64,000 nt of DNA from Ahrensia marina (GTDB taxonomy: Bacteria > Pseudomonadota > Alphaproteobacteria > Rhizobiales > Rhizobiaceae): positions 1 to 64,000 of the forward strand of contig NZ_JXMU01000007.1 in assembly GCF_001293565.1 (NCBI RefSeq), given 5' to 3'. Both the position numbers and the translations under genes were made by a program. Within the stretch, counting starts at the first letter, position 1; the number at the start of each line of letters is the position of its first letter. Below are positions 16,950 to 27,445 of this stretch, one piece after another. The notes under the pieces are model-generated. The model was not told the origin of the DNA. It saw nothing but the letters and a program-made list of their open reading frames with translations, and did no database searches.

Positions 16950-17986
16950 TGACCAATGAAATGAAAGCGCTTGTTAAAGCAGAACCCCGTGAAGGACTTT
17001 GGCTGCAAACAGCACCTGTGCCGGAAATCGGTCCTGATGACGTTCTGATCAAAATCAATAAAACCGGCATTTGCGGAACCGACATTCACATCTGGAACTG
17101 GGATGACTGGGCACAGAAAACAGTGCCAGTACCATTGATCACCGGACACGAATTTGCCGGTGAGATTGTCGAAATTGGCCGTGATGTCGATGATCTTCAG
17201 ATAGGACAAAGATGCAGCGGTGAAGGGCATTTGATCGGCAAGCACTCACGGCAAAGCCGCGCGGGTAAATTTCATCTTGATCCGGAAACAAAAGGCATTG
17301 GCGTCAATGAGCAAGGCGCGTTTGCACAATATCTTCGCTTGCCTGCTTTTAATGTGGTGCCTTTACCTGATGAGATAAGCGATGATATCGGTGCTATTCT
17401 CGACCCGCTCGGCAATGCTGTTCACACCGCACTCAGTTTTGACTTAGTAGGTGAGGATGTTTTGATCACAGGCGCAGGGCCAATCGGCATCATGGCCGCT
17501 GCTGTTGCCCGTCATGTCGGCGCGCGCAATGTGGTGATTACCGACGTAAATTCCGAGCGCTTGGCGCTGGCTGCGAAGGTTGCCGATGTGCATCCCATTA
17601 ATGTCGCAAAAGAAGATTTAAACGACATCAAAGCCAAATTGAAACTGGCGCAAGGATTTGATGTCGGCCTTGAAATGTCCGGCAATCAGAGGGCGCTTGA
17701 TCAAATGGTCGAGGCGCTTGTTATGGGCGGACGTATCGCGATGTTGGGTATCCCGCCCGGTAAAAGTCCTGTGGACTGGAGCCGTATTGTTTTTAAAGCG
17801 ATCACGATCAAGGGCGTTTATGGCCGTGAGATTTTTGAAACTTGGTACAAGATGATCGCCATGCTTCAAAACGGACTGGATGTGTCGGGTGTAATAACAC
17901 ACCGTTTCCATGTGGATGATTTTGAACAGGGTTTTGCCGCCATGAAGTCCGGTAAATCCGGTAAGGTGGTTTTGGATTGGCGCTGA
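16946..17986 (+). CDS. tdh: L-threonine 3-dehydrogenase without structural-zinc cysteines
   Basis: 346 residues. A zinc alcohol-dehydrogenase-type enzyme oxidising threonine to 2-amino-3-oxobutyrate with NAD+. Catalytic zinc ligands are C43 (GICGTD), H68 and E69 (GHEF). The NAD fold is [25 protein letters not shown]. In the region where E. coli Tdh carries four cysteines for a structural zinc, this protein reads [20 protein letters not shown] and has none. I believe this is shared by rhizobial Tdh proteins but cannot check it here. The rest of the chain follows E. coli Tdh closely. Convergent with hutC, 33 bases apart. Confidence 0.93.
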   Translation: MMTNEMKALVKAEPREGLWLQTAPVPEIGPDDVLIKINKTGICGTDIHIWNWDDWAQKTVPVPLITGHEFAGEIVEIGRDVDDLQIGQRCSGEGHLIGKHSRQSRAGKFHLDPETKGIGVNEQGAFAQYLRLPAFNVVPLPDEISDDIGAILDPLGNAVHTALSFDLVGEDVLITGAGPIGIMAAAVARHVGARNVVITDVNSERLALAAKVADVHPINVAKEDLNDIKAKLKLAQGFDVGLEMSGNQRALDQMVEALVMGGRIAMLGIPPGKSPVDWSRIVFKAITIKGVYGREIFETWYKMIAMLQNGLDVSGVITHRFHVDDFEQGFAAMKSGKSGKVVLDWR

Positions 17987-18019
17987 AGCGGATATCGCAA
18001 GAGATTGGTCCGGCTTGTT

Positions 18020-18721
18020 TCAAATTTCCGTATGTATTCGATAGCCGGGCGCGAATACGAGTCGCACAGATGTTATCGCGCCTTCATGTTTCCATGTGCT
18101 TCTGTCGATAACAAACAAGCCTTCACCGAGTTTGCATGAAAGCATCCCGGCTTCGAAAGTTCCTGCTGTAAGAGCGGAAAATGCAATATCGCCTGATGTA
18201 AAAGGAATGTTCTCGACGAGCCATTCATTCGGACTTTGTTCGGAAAAATCAACGCCGAAAACATCCGGAACAACATTGATATTGATCCAGCGATTTTCAA
18301 ATACATAAGGCTCGCCATGGGCCATATGAAGGCCAATAATGTGCAGGCATTTTTCGTTTGGCTTCAGCCGCATTCGGGCGACCATATCGCTGGGCGGAAC
18401 AATAGTTTCACTTTTTATCAGTGCGTAGCGGTAGCTATAGCCTTTGCCGGTAATTTCATTGCGTATCACCGGTATATCCAATGTCGCTTTACGTACCGGA
18501 TGGGTTGCTACGCGTGTTCCTGCCTTGCGCCGCCGTTCAAGCAATCCTGAATCGGCAAGGTTTTGCAATGCACGGTTGACGGTCGCCCGCGCGCAACCAA
18601 ATTCACTGGCAAGTTCCGCCTCATTCGGAATGAGCTCACCGGGTTTCCATACTCTGGAATTGATCCGGTTAAGCACTTCCTGCTGAACAGATTGCCAGTT
18701 TTTGATTGCAGTTCCCGTCAA
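18020..18721 (-). CDS. hutC: HutC-type GntR/UTRA repressor
   Basis: 233 residues from a TTG that overlaps the hutF stop by four bases; GGAG lies 8 bases ahead inside hutF. The N-terminal ~70 residues are a GntR winged helix (SVQQEVLNRI, GELIPNEAELASEFGCARATVNRALQNLADSGLLERRRKAGTRV region), and residues ~90-230 are a UTRA ligand domain. HutC proteins repress hut genes and are released by urocanate. It is cotranscribed with hutF and faces the hutIHGU operon beyond hutF, so it likely controls both. Confidence 0.9.
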   Translation of the reverse strand: MTGTAIKNWQSVQQEVLNRINSRVWKPGELIPNEAELASEFGCARATVNRALQNLADSGLLERRRKAGTRVATHPVRKATLDIPVIRNEITGKGYSYRYALIKSETIVPPSDMVARMRLKPNEKCLHIIGLHMAHGEPYVFENRWININVVPDVFGVDFSEQSPNEWLVENIPFTSGDIAFSALTAGTFEAGMLSCKLGEGLFVIDRSTWKHEGAITSVRLVFAPGYRIHTEI

Positions 18722-20082
18722 ATTGCGTCTCCGAGCTGGCGCATGATTTCCTTATAGCGATTGGTGATTTCTTCATGCTTTATGTGAACGCCATCTGTTA
18801 CCACATGGCGGCCCGCAGACCAGACTTCTTTTACAAGATGATCATCACTGGCAAAAATATAGGAATCAAGAATCGTGTCGCCGCTTTTTCCCGCCAGATG
18901 AACACTATCATTATCAAGCGCGATCATGTCTGCGAGATAGCCCTCGGCGATATGGCCACATTTTCTTCCTGCGGCAACTGCGCCCCCATTATTGACGGCT
19001 TCAAACAGCCTGCGTCCAGTGGAAAGCGCGGGTGTTGCAAGCGCTGCGCGGGTGTTGTCGCGCAAGCGCTGTGAGTAATCCAATGTTCTAAGTTCCTCGC
19101 TCAGCGATATGCGGATATTTGAATCAGAGCCGATAGCAATCGATCCGTTCTCGTTAAACCATCTGGCCCCGTCAAAAATACCATCTCCGAGACTGGATTC
19201 GGTTATGGGGCAAAGGCCTGCTATCGCACCGGATTTGGCAAGTCCTGTTGTCTCATGCGGCTCCATTTGCGTGCAGTGAATGAGACACCAGTTTGGATCG
19301 GGTTCGCAATTTTCCAAAAACCACTCGACAGGGCGCGCGCCATAATGTGCCTCGACTTCTTCCACTTCAGGAATCTGTTCTGCAAGGTGCATATGGATGG
19401 GATTGCCGTTCGCAAGCCTTAGGGCGTTTTTAATATCTTCCGGCGCGACAGCACGCAGGCTATGGGGGGCAAGGCCAAGTGTGCTGTCTGCTGGCATTGA
19501 GCGAATTAGCTTGTTTGCCTGCTCATGCAGCTTTGCAAAACGGTCAAAATTGTTGCCAAAACGAATTTGGCCTGCGCCCAGCGCGCGCCGGTCACAGCCG
19601 CCATATTGGTAATGTACCGGAAGCAATGTCAGGCCGATACCTGAAAGCGATGCCGCTGCCGCAATGCGCTCCGACATCTCAGCGAGGTTTGCATAAGGTA
19701 CGCCGCCAGCCTGATGATGAAGATAGTGGAACTCTACATTTGTTGCGTAACCAGCCTCCAGCATTTCCATCTGCACAAAGGCGGCAATTCCTTCGACGTG
19801 TTCAGGCGTTAGCCGGTCAAGAAAGCGGAACATCAATTGGCGCCATGTCCAGAACGAATCTGAAGGATCAGGGCCGCGCCGTTCGGTCAAACCCGCCATT
19901 GCACGCTGAAATGCATGGCTATGCACATTCGGCGGGGCAGCAAGAAGAATACCTACTTTTTTGCCTTCTTCGGGTTGATCGGTTCTAACGAAGGTAATTT
20001 TGCCATTCGTGTCGAATTCAACGCGAACATCATCTGCCCACCCATCCGTCAGCAAAGCTGTTTTAGCCCAAATGACAGTCAT
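18718..20082 (-). CDS. hutF: Formimidoylglutamate deiminase
   Basis: 454 residues, AAGGAGG before the ATG. An amidohydrolase that converts N-formimidoyl-glutamate to N-formyl-glutamate and ammonia. Metal-binding motifs of the superfamily are visible: NVHSHAFQRAM, HMHLAEQIPEVE, LIHCTQM and IGSDSNIRIS. The presence of HutF plus HutG defines the five-step histidine route found in pseudomonads and many alphaproteobacteria, as opposed to the four-step HutG-type hydrolase route. It is divergent from hutI, with 72 bases between starts. Confidence 0.95.
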   Translation of the reverse strand: MTVIWAKTALLTDGWADDVRVEFDTNGKITFVRTDQPEEGKKVGILLAAPPNVHSHAFQRAMAGLTERRGPDPSDSFWTWRQLMFRFLDRLTPEHVEGIAAFVQMEMLEAGYATNVEFHYLHHQAGGVPYANLAEMSERIAAAASLSGIGLTLLPVHYQYGGCDRRALGAGQIRFGNNFDRFAKLHEQANKLIRSMPADSTLGLAPHSLRAVAPEDIKNALRLANGNPIHMHLAEQIPEVEEVEAHYGARPVEWFLENCEPDPNWCLIHCTQMEPHETTGLAKSGAIAGLCPITESSLGDGIFDGARWFNENGSIAIGSDSNIRISLSEELRTLDYSQRLRDNTRAALATPALSTGRRLFEAVNNGGAVAAGRKCGHIAEGYLADMIALDNDSVHLAGKSGDTILDSYIFASDDHLVKEVWSAGRHVVTDGVHIKHEEITNRYKEIMRQLGDAI

Positions 20083-20104
20083 AAATTCCTCCTTGACAGT
20101 TTAT

Positions 20105-20118
20105 TATGTGCAGACATA
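20105..20118. promoter_or_regulatory. Putative HutC operator
   Basis: TATGT and ACATA arms flank a GCAG centre in the short spacer between hutF and hutI, 23 bases from the hutF start and 37 from the hutI start. Known HutC sites are palindromes built on TGTA/TACA-like halves, so this dyad is the best candidate for a shared operator controlling both directions. Confidence 0.5.
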
Positions 20119-20154
20119 TAAAATATTAGAGTGCACTTAACAACGGTAAATTTT

Positions 20155-21348
20155 ATGCTTCTGACCAATGCTACCCTTGCCACCATGCATCAGGACACGC
20201 CGTATGGACTGATTGAAAATGGCGCAATTCTTGTTAAGGGGCAGGCGATTGCCTGGATCGGTTCAATCGATAATGTGCCGGATGAAGCGGAAAGCCACGA
20301 AAGAATTGATCTGGAAGGCCGGCTGGTAACGCCCGGTCTAATCGATTGCCATACGCATATTGTGCACGGTGGCAATCGTGCCAATGAATTCGAAATGCGC
20401 TTGAACGGTGCGTCCTATGAAGAAGTGGCAAGAGCGGGCGGCGGCATTGTTTCGACGGTAAAAGCAACACGCAGTGCAAGCGAAACTGAATTGCTTGATG
20501 GTGCTTTAAAGCGCATTGACGCATTAATAAGCGAAGGTGTGACAACGGTCGAAATCAAATCAGGCTATGGCTTGGATTTGGAGACAGAGCTTAAAATGCT
20601 GCGTGTGGCACGCAGTATTGAAAGTCATCGTGAAATTACCGTGAAAACCAGCTTTCTAGGCGCTCACGCTGTGCCGGCAGAGTATAAGGGAAACGCCGAC
20701 ACATATATCGACGAGGTTTGTATCCCTGCACTTGAAACCGCGCATGCCGAAGGGCTGGTCGATGCAGTTGACGGCTTTTGTGAAAATATTGCCTTCTCAC
20801 CTGATCAAATACGCCGCGTGTTTGAAAAAGCTAAATCACTGGGCATTCGCGTAAAGCTTCATGCCGAGCAATTGTCCAATCTTGGCGGTGCGCAGCTTGC
20901 GGCAGAGTTCGGCGCGTTGTCGGCCGACCATCTGGAATATGCCAATGACGATGATGCGGCTGCGATGGCTCAAAGCGGCTCAGTCGCGGTGATCCTGCCG
21001 GGTGCATATTACACCCTGCGTGAAACACAGGCACCGCCCATTGCTGTATTTCGCACGCATAATGTGCCGATGGCCCTGGCCACAGACTGCAATCCCGGAT
21101 CATCGCCATTAGCGTCGCTGCTATTAACGATGAATATGGCATGCACATTGTTCAGGATGACACCGGAAGAAAGCCTTGCGGGTATTACACGCAATGCGGC
21201 CATGGCTCTGAACCTTGACGATGCAGGCATCATCAAGACGGGAGCAAAAGCAGATCTTGCTATCTGGGATATCAGGCAGCCGGCCGAACTATCATATCGT
21301 ATCGGATTTAACCCGCTTTACAAACGTATGTTTGGAGGAAAACTATGA
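20155..21348 (+). CDS. hutI: Imidazolonepropionase
   Basis: 397 residues from the ATG at 20155; a GTG at 20131 in the same frame would add 8 residues with no better ribosome site. It hydrolyses 4-imidazolone-5-propanoate to N-formimidoyl-glutamate. The amidohydrolase metal site is [10 protein letters not shown] near residue 70; KLHAEQLSN and [11 protein letters not shown] are further active-site stretches. Length and motifs fit the family closely. First gene of the hutIHGU operon; its stop overlaps the hutH start. Confidence 0.95.
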   Translation: MLLTNATLATMHQDTPYGLIENGAILVKGQAIAWIGSIDNVPDEAESHERIDLEGRLVTPGLIDCHTHIVHGGNRANEFEMRLNGASYEEVARAGGGIVSTVKATRSASETELLDGALKRIDALISEGVTTVEIKSGYGLDLETELKMLRVARSIESHREITVKTSFLGAHAVPAEYKGNADTYIDEVCIPALETAHAEGLVDAVDGFCENIAFSPDQIRRVFEKAKSLGIRVKLHAEQLSNLGGAQLAAEFGALSADHLEYANDDDAAAMAQSGSVAVILPGAYYTLRETQAPPIAVFRTHNVPMALATDCNPGSSPLASLLLTMNMACTLFRMTPEESLAGITRNAAMALNLDDAGIIKTGAKADLAIWDIRQPAELSYRIGFNPLYKRMFGGKL

Positions 21349-22886
21349 GTTTCGTTGTAACGCCCGGAACAGTTACAATTTCTCAATTGCAGAATATTTG
21401 GACGAACCGTTTATCGGTGACGCTTGATGCTTCAGCGCGGCCGGCAATTGAAAAAGCTGCGGAATTGGTAGCCAAATGCGCCGCGGACGATGAAGCGGTT
21501 TATGGCGTGAATACCGGCTTTGGCAAATTGGCCAGCATGAAAATAAAGCCCGAGGATACGGCGCAGCTTCAGCGTAATCTGGTACTGTCACACTGCTGCG
21601 GTGTGGGCGAACCATTGGAGATTTCTACCACCCGATTAATGATGGTTTTAAAACTCCTCTCTTTAGGGCGGGGCGCGTCCGGTGTGTCGCTGGAAACCAT
21701 TTCCATGATCGAGAAAATGCTTGAAACAGGTGTCACACCCGTTGTGCCTGTTCAGGGATCTGTCGGTGCGTCCGGTGATCTTGCACCCTTGGCGCATATG
21801 GCAGCGGCCATGATGGGCGAAGGTGAAGCTTATTTTCAAAGCGATCGAATGTCAGCGGCACAAGCTTTAAATAAAGCAGGTTTAGCGCCGCATATTTTGG
21901 GGCCGAAAGAAGGCTTAGGCCTGATTAACGGAACGCAGTTCTCAACAGCGTGTGCCTTGGTCGGGTTGTTCGAGGCGCGTAATAATTTGCAGCAATGTCT
22001 GGTATCCGCATCACTTTCTACAGATGCGATCATGGGTTCCACAGCGCCGCTTTTGGAAGAAATTCATGCGCTAAGGGGCCACCGCGGACAAATTCGCGTC
22101 GCTGCAGCAATGCGTGAGTTGATGACGGGTTCGCAAATAAGAGAGAGCCACCGTGAAGGTGATACACGTGTGCAGGATCCTTACTGTATCCGGTGTCAGC
22201 CTCAGGTCTCCGGTGCGGCGTTGGACTTGCTCTATTTTGCTGCTCGCACCTTAGAGATTGAAGCCAATGCGGTGTCGGACAATCCTTTAGTTTTGGTTGA
22301 AAGTGGTCTGATTGTTTCCGGCGGTAATTTCCATGCGGAGCCGGTAGCATTTGCTGCCGACCAAATCGCAATGGCAATTTCTGAAATCGGAGCCATCGCA
22401 CAGCGCCGTGTCGCGCTTATGGTAGACCCGACGCTGTCGCACGACTTGCCGCCGTTTTTAACGCCGGAACCGGGTTTGAATTCAGGCTTCATGATCGCGG
22501 AAGTGACGACCGCCGCACTGATGAGTGAAAACAAGCATCTGGCTAATCCCTGTTCGACAGATTCAACGCCGACATCTGCCAATCAGGAAGACCATGTATC
22601 AATGGCAGCACATGGCGCACGGCGCTTGCTGCGCATGAACGCCAATTTGAATGTCATCATCGGTGTGGAGATGCTCTGTGCAGCGCAGGGAATTGAGTTT
22701 CGCGCACCGCTGAAAACCAGCCCCGAATTGCAAAAAGTTATTGCGCGAATTCGTGCTGATATTCCTGCAGTTACTGATGACCGCTTTATGGCCGGCGATA
22801 TGCAGGCAGCCGCAGATTTGGTGAAAACAGGGGTATTGTCTCAAGCTTCCGGACTAACGGCCTCTATTGATGAGGTGCGCGTATGA
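21345..22886 (+). CDS. hutH: Histidine ammonia-lyase
   Basis: 513 residues. Removes ammonia from histidine to give urocanate. The MIO cofactor triad Ala-Ser-Gly is at residues 142-144 in [11 protein letters not shown], the same numbering as in Pseudomonas Hut[25 protein letters not shown] and [14 protein letters not shown] are further signature stretches. It overlaps both neighbours by four bases. The N-terminal ~12 residues before VTISQLQ are a short extension that does not affect the fold. Confidence 0.97.
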   Translation: MSFVVTPGTVTISQLQNIWTNRLSVTLDASARPAIEKAAELVAKCAADDEAVYGVNTGFGKLASMKIKPEDTAQLQRNLVLSHCCGVGEPLEISTTRLMMVLKLLSLGRGASGVSLETISMIEKMLETGVTPVVPVQGSVGASGDLAPLAHMAAAMMGEGEAYFQSDRMSAAQALNKAGLAPHILGPKEGLGLINGTQFSTACALVGLFEARNNLQQCLVSASLSTDAIMGSTAPLLEEIHALRGHRGQIRVAAAMRELMTGSQIRESHREGDTRVQDPYCIRCQPQVSGAALDLLYFAARTLEIEANAVSDNPLVLVESGLIVSGGNFHAEPVAFAADQIAMAISEIGAIAQRRVALMVDPTLSHDLPPFLTPEPGLNSGFMIAEVTTAALMSENKHLANPCSTDSTPTSANQEDHVSMAAHGARRLLRMNANLNVIIGVEMLCAAQGIEFRAPLKTSPELQKVIARIRADIPAVTDDRFMAGDMQAAADLVKTGVLSQASGLTASIDEVRV

Positions 22887-23683
22887 AACCGGTAGAAGTC
22901 AAGCGCGGCAACAGTCCTATTGTTTTGGGACTGCCCCACACCGGGACATTTGTTCCAGAGTCTATATTTGGCCAACTTACGGAGCGGGGCCAAACACTCG
23001 CAGATACCGACTGGCATATTCATCGTCTTTATGACGGCTTAACACCGGATTTGACTGCAGTACGGGCAATGTTTCACCGCTATGTTGTGGATGCCAATCG
23101 CGATCCTTCCGGCGTCAGTCTTTATCCCGGTCAAAACACGACAGGCCTCGTTCCTATGACAGATTTCGATGGCGAGCCCTTATGGAAAAAGGAGCCTGCC
23201 GCTGCTGAAATCGAAGAGCGCAGATTAGCGTGGCACTCCCCGTATCATGAGGCGCTTCAAGCCGAGTTGCAGCGCGTTCATGACATGCATGGCTTCGTGA
23301 TTTTATATGATTGTCATTCTATCCGCTCAAATATTCCGTTTTTATTTGAGGGCACGCTGCCCGACTTGAATATTGGTACTAATGGCGGGGTAACGTGTGA
23401 TCCGGCTATCGAGAAAACAGTCGTCGATATTTGCGCCAATGCTGATGGCTATTCGAGTGTTCTGAACGGCCGGTTCAAAGGTGGTTGGACAACACGTCAT
23501 TATGGAAAGCCGGCTGAGGGGTTTCACGCCATTCAGATGGAGCTGGCCCAAGTTAATTACTTAAAAGCCGAAAAATTACCTTTCGACTATGATGCCGATA
23601 AGGCTGAACAGCTGCGCATCCATTTGGACGACATTTTACAGAATCTTGAAAAATTTTCACCTTCACGGGGAGGACAGGCATGA
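22883..23683 (+). CDS. hutG: N-formylglutamate deformylase
   Basis: 266 residues. Hydrolyses N-formyl-glutamate to glutamate and formate, the last step of the five-step histidine route. Family motifs of the FGase/HutG type are [23 protein letters not shown] and LYDCHSIRS, with the zinc ligands expected in the PHTG and DCHS motifs. It is not the arginase-like formiminoglutamase that shares the HutG name. Overlaps hutH and hutU by four bases each. Confidence 0.94.
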   Translation: MKPVEVKRGNSPIVLGLPHTGTFVPESIFGQLTERGQTLADTDWHIHRLYDGLTPDLTAVRAMFHRYVVDANRDPSGVSLYPGQNTTGLVPMTDFDGEPLWKKEPAAAEIEERRLAWHSPYHEALQAELQRVHDMHGFVILYDCHSIRSNIPFLFEGTLPDLNIGTNGGVTCDPAIEKTVVDICANADGYSSVLNGRFKGGWTTRHYGKPAEGFHAIQMELAQVNYLKAEKLPFDYDADKAEQLRIHLDDILQNLEKFSPSRGGQA

Positions 23684-25356
23684 CCGCACCGATAAATCCA
23701 AGACACAATCAACGCGACATTTTCCCGTCGACCGGCAGTGAGATCAGTTGCAAAAGCTGGCTCACGGAAGCGCCGATGCGCATGTTGATGAACAATTTGC
23801 ATCCTGACGTGGCCGAAAACCCGCATGAGCTTGTTGTCTATGGTGGTATTGGCCGCGCCGCGCGTACATGGAAAGATTTCGACCTTATTGTCGATAGCCT
23901 CAAAAAGCTGAATGATGACGAGACATTGCTTGTTCAGTCTGGCAAGCCTGTAGCTGTTGTGAAAACACATGCAGATGCGCCGCGCGTCTTGATTGCCAAT
24001 TCCAATTTGGTACCCCATTGGGCCAATTGGGATCATTTCAACGAACTCGATAAAAAAGGTCTGGCTATGTATGGTCAGATGACCGCCGGCTCTTGGATTT
24101 ACATCGGAAGTCAAGGCATTGTGCAGGGAACATATGAGACCTTTGCCGAGGCGGGACGCCAGCATTATAACGGCGACCTTAAAGGCAAATGGATTTTGAC
24201 CGGCGGTCTTGGCGGCATGGGCGGTGCACAGCCTCTAGCGGCTGTTATGGCGGGCGCTTGCTGCTTGGCAGTCGAATGCAACCCTGACAGCATCGATTTC
24301 CGTCTTCGCACCCGTTACATCGACGAAAAAACAGAAAGTCTTGATGAAGCGTTGGAGATGATCGAGCGCTGGACAAAGGCGGGAGAAGCAAAATCTGTGG
24401 CCTTATTGGGCAACGCCGCCGATGTTTTCCCTGAACTTTATAAGCGTGGCATCCGTCCGGATATTGTAACAGACCAAACCAGCGCGCATGATCCGATCAA
24501 CGGCTATTTGCCGCAAGGTTGGACAATGGCTGAATGGCGCGAGAAACGCGAAAGTGACCCGAAAGCTGTCGAAAAAGCAGCCCGCGCGAGCATGAAGATA
24601 CATGTTGAGGCGATGGTCGATTTTTGGAACGACGGCGTGCCGACACTCGACTATGGAAACAATATCAGGCAGGTCGCATTAGATGAAGGTTTGGAGAACG
24701 CATTTGCATTTCCAGGCTTTGTTCCAGCCTATATCCGTCCATTGTTCTGCCGGGGTATTGGCCCGTTTCGTTGGTGCGCCTTGTCGGGCGATCCTGAAGA
24801 TATCTATAAAACTGATGCTAAAATGAAGGAGCTGTTTCCGGAAAACACGCATCTGCATAACTGGCTTGATATGGCACGTGACCGGATCGAGTTTCAGGGC
24901 TTGCCGGCGCGTATTTGCTGGATCGGACTGGGTGACAGGCATAAAGCCGGATTGGCATTCAATGAAATGGTCGCTTCCGGCGAACTTAAAGCGCCGGTTG
25001 TGATTGGCCGCGATCACCTTGATTCCGGCTCGGTCGCATCGCCAAACCGTGAAACAGAAGCGATGAAGGACGGCTCTGACGCAGTATCTGACTGGCCGCT
25101 CTTAAACGCTTTGGTCAACACCGCATCGGGCGCAACATGGGTTTCCATTCACCATGGCGGCGGTGTCGGCATGGGCTTTTCGCAGCATTCAGGCGTGGTG
25201 ATTTGTGCTGATGGAACAGATGCGGCTGCAAAACGCTTGGAGCGCGTTCTTTGGAATGATCCGGCGTCCGGTGTCTGGCGTCACGCCGATGCTGGATATG
25301 AGGAAGCGATTGAATGCGCGCGTGAGCATGAACTGAACCTTCCAGCTATTCTTTAG
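23680..25356 (+). CDS. hutU: Urocanate hydratase
   Basis: 558 residues, the usual length. Converts urocanate to imidazolonepropionate using tightly bound NAD+. Typical stretches are [30 protein letters not shown], the NAD-binding [22 protein letters not shown] and [17 protein letters not shown]. It closes the hut operon. The next gene, a RidA-family protein, begins 70 bases later without an obvious terminator. Confidence 0.97.
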   Translation: MTAPINPRHNQRDIFPSTGSEISCKSWLTEAPMRMLMNNLHPDVAENPHELVVYGGIGRAARTWKDFDLIVDSLKKLNDDETLLVQSGKPVAVVKTHADAPRVLIANSNLVPHWANWDHFNELDKKGLAMYGQMTAGSWIYIGSQGIVQGTYETFAEAGRQHYNGDLKGKWILTGGLGGMGGAQPLAAVMAGACCLAVECNPDSIDFRLRTRYIDEKTESLDEALEMIERWTKAGEAKSVALLGNAADVFPELYKRGIRPDIVTDQTSAHDPINGYLPQGWTMAEWREKRESDPKAVEKAARASMKIHVEAMVDFWNDGVPTLDYGNNIRQVALDEGLENAFAFPGFVPAYIRPLFCRGIGPFRWCALSGDPEDIYKTDAKMKELFPENTHLHNWLDMARDRIEFQGLPARICWIGLGDRHKAGLAFNEMVASGELKAPVVIGRDHLDSGSVASPNRETEAMKDGSDAVSDWPLLNALVNTASGATWVSIHHGGGVGMGFSQHSGVVICADGTDAAAKRLERVLWNDPASGVWRHADAGYEEAIECAREHELNLPAIL

Positions 25357-25425
25357 GCTGGAGCGATGATGGACTTCAATCAAGTTTAAGGGTTAGCTGA
25401 TGACATCATTAACAAGGGGCAGAAC

Positions 25426-25767
25426 ATGATCGAACGAATAGAGACCGGCGTAAGAGCTTCAAAAATCGTGAAGCATAACGGCGTTGCCTATCTGACCGGA
25501 CAGGTTGGAGAAGGCGCGACGATTCAAGATCAGACAAAAGAGTGTTTGTCACGTGTAGATGCACTTTTGAAACAAGCAGGTTCGTCTCGCGAAAAAATGC
25601 TTCGTGCTACGATCTGGCTTGCGGACATGAGTGATTTTAACGGCTTGAACGAAGTGTGGAATGCTTGGATGCCCGAGGGCCATGCACCTGCACGCGCATG
25701 CGGCGAAGCAAAGCTCGCGCGGCCCGAATTAAAAGTCGAGATCATTGTCGACGCTGCATATGACTAA
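25426..25767 (+). CDS. RidA-family enamine/imine deaminase
   Basis: 113 residues, one RidA (YjgF/YER057c) domain. Family positions include [10 protein letters not shown], the active-site Arg in [19 protein letters not shown] and the usual trimer-forming strands. RidA proteins hydrolyse reactive enamines and imines such as 2-aminoacrylate. It sits between hutU and a TRAP transporter, 70 and 28 bases away, so it may act on an imine or ketimine from the compound that the TRAP system imports, or protect against reactive intermediates of histidine breakdown. It belongs to a different subgroup than the RidA protein at 56878. Confidence 0.85.
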   Translation: MIERIETGVRASKIVKHNGVAYLTGQVGEGATIQDQTKECLSRVDALLKQAGSSREKMLRATIWLADMSDFNGLNEVWNAWMPEGHAPARACGEAKLARPELKVEIIVDAAYD

Positions 25768-25795
25768 AATTAAATGATAATGGAGGAGTAAAATC

Positions 25796-26890
25796 ATGGA
25801 AAGAAGACAGTTTATTAAAACGGGGCTCGCAGGCGCAGCGGCAGCTTCAACGATGAGTCTTGCAACCCCTGCTATTGCACAGGATATTCGCCAGTGGAAA
25901 ATGGTAACGGCATGGCCGAAAAACCTGCCCGGTCCAGGCGTTGCCGCGCAAATGCTTGCCGACCGCATTACAGCGCTTTCCGGCGGACGCATTGAAGTAA
26001 AACTGTTTGCTGCTGGCGAACTGGTGCCGGGTAATGGCGTCTTTGATGCCGTGAGTGAAGGAACGGCCGAACTTTATCATGCGGTGCCAGCCTATTGGGG
26101 CTCAAAATCAAAAGGCATTTTGATGTTTGGTTCCCAGCCTTTTGGTTTGCGTGCTGACGAGCAGGTTGGCTGGCTCACACATGGCGGCGGTCAGGAACTG
26201 TATGATGAAATGTATGGCCGCTTTAATTTGAAGCCGTTCCTTTGTGGCAATTCCGGTCCTCAGTGGCAGGGTTGGTTTAAAAACGAGATTAACTCGGTTG
26301 AAGATTTGAAAGGTTTGAAGTTCCGCACAACGGGCCTTGCTTCAGAGATGTGCGCAAAGCTTGGCATGGCTGTTCAAGCGATGGGCGGACGCGATATGTT
26401 TCAGGCGCTTCAGTCAGGCGCACTTGATGCCGGTGAGTTTATCGGCCCTTGGTCTGATAGTGCGCTTGGTTTCCATCAGGTTGCAAAAAACTATTACTGG
26501 CCAGGTGTTGGCGAACCTTCGTCCGCAGAAGAGTGCGCTGTAAATGCAAATGTCTACAGTGAGCTTCCGGATGATTTAAAGGCGGCGGTCAGCCTTGCCT
26601 GTGAAAGTCTCTACAATCCGGTGTGGACCGAATACACAACCAAACATGCGCTGGCTCTCAAGAAGCTGGTTGATGACGAGGGTGTTCAGGTCAAAAAGCT
26701 TCCCAATGATATTATTGAGGCGATGGGCACTGCCGCCGAGGAGGTCATCTCTGATCTGCGCGAAGATGATGATGAACTGGTTAAGCGCATCGCTGAAAGC
26801 TTTGTTGCTTATCGGGATTCAGTGGGCCGCTACATGGTCTATGCCGACAACGGGCAAATGAACGCGCGCGCATCCGTACTCAAGTACTGA
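25796..26890 (+). CDS. TRAP transporter substrate-binding protein (DctP type)
   Basis: 364 residues, GGAGGAG before the ATG. The N-terminus MERRQFIKTGL is a twin-arginine signal (RRxFxK) with cleavage near AIAQ, residue 29, as in TakP-like proteins that bind 2-oxo acids. The mature chain has the DctP pattern: MVTAWPKNLPGPG, a GRIEVKLFAAGELVPG lobe, SVEDLKGLKFRTTGL and the carboxylate-binding Arg region. It delivers an organic acid to the QM permease encoded next. The substrate is unknown; a 2-oxo acid or a histidine-related carboxylate is possible. Confidence 0.9.
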   Translation: MERRQFIKTGLAGAAAASTMSLATPAIAQDIRQWKMVTAWPKNLPGPGVAAQMLADRITALSGGRIEVKLFAAGELVPGNGVFDAVSEGTAELYHAVPAYWGSKSKGILMFGSQPFGLRADEQVGWLTHGGGQELYDEMYGRFNLKPFLCGNSGPQWQGWFKNEINSVEDLKGLKFRTTGLASEMCAKLGMAVQAMGGRDMFQALQSGALDAGEFIGPWSDSALGFHQVAKNYYWPGVGEPSSAEECAVNANVYSELPDDLKAAVSLACESLYNPVWTEYTTKHALALKKLVDDEGVQVKKLPNDIIEAMGTAAEEVISDLREDDDELVKRIAESFVAYRDSVGRYMVYADNGQMNARASVLKY

Positions 26891-26902
26891 TCAACATAAT
26901 AG

Positions 26903-26922
26903 CCGGCAGCTTTTGCTGCCGG
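26903..26922 (+). terminator. Hairpin between TRAP binding protein and permease genes
   Basis: CCGGCAGC and GCTGCCGG form a perfect 8-bp stem with a TTTT loop, followed by TTTTG. It lies 13 bases after the binding-protein stop and 20 before the permease start, so it can act as a partial terminator or 3' stabiliser that makes the binding protein in excess over the permease. Confidence 0.7.
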
Positions 26923-26941
26923 TTTTGCCTTGGGAGAAACA

Positions 26942-27445
26942 ATGCAGAACTTAATTGGAAGGCTGGATGCCATAAATCGCAATGTGGGACTTGTCGTTCG
27001 TTGGGCTGCGATCCTGATGGTTCTCATTCAATTCGCGATTGTCCTCTTCCGGTATGTCTTTGGGTTCAGCAGTATCGCCATTAATGAAAGTGTTTTATAC
27101 CTCCATTCGACACTTTTCATGTTGGGAGCAGGGTACACGCTTCTGGTTGACGACCATGTTAGGGTCGATATTTTTTACGCAAATGCCAGCATAAAACGAA
27201 AAGCGACGATTGATATATTTGGGCATCTCGTCTTGCTGATTCCGTCAATGGTCGTGCTGGCTTACTGGTCTTGGCCGTCGGTCGCCAATTCTTGGAAAAT
27301 ACTGGAGGGCCCCATTTCTGTTGGCGGCATTCCGGCTTCCTTCCTGCTCAAATCGCTTATTCCGGCTTTCTGCGGTTTGCTTATCATTCAATCCATATCG
27401 TGCCTTCTGGCTAATATACTGCGTCGCAGAGGAGAAACTTTGTGA
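26942..27445 (+). CDS. TRAP transporter small permease (DctQ type)
   Basis: 167 residues from the ATG at 26942 (TTGGGAG upstream). Four membrane segments at about 17-38, 48-70, 88-110 and 130-152, the standard DctQ layout. The motif FRYVFGFSSIAINE is a DctQ hallmark, as is LLVDDHVRVDIFYANAS. It forms the membrane part with DctM and couples uptake to Na+ or H+. Its stop overlaps the DctM start (GTGA). Confidence 0.9.
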   Translation: MQNLIGRLDAINRNVGLVVRWAAILMVLIQFAIVLFRYVFGFSSIAINESVLYLHSTLFMLGAGYTLLVDDHVRVDIFYANASIKRKATIDIFGHLVLLIPSMVVLAYWSWPSVANSWKILEGPISVGGIPASFLLKSLIPAFCGLLIIQSISCLLANILRRRGETL

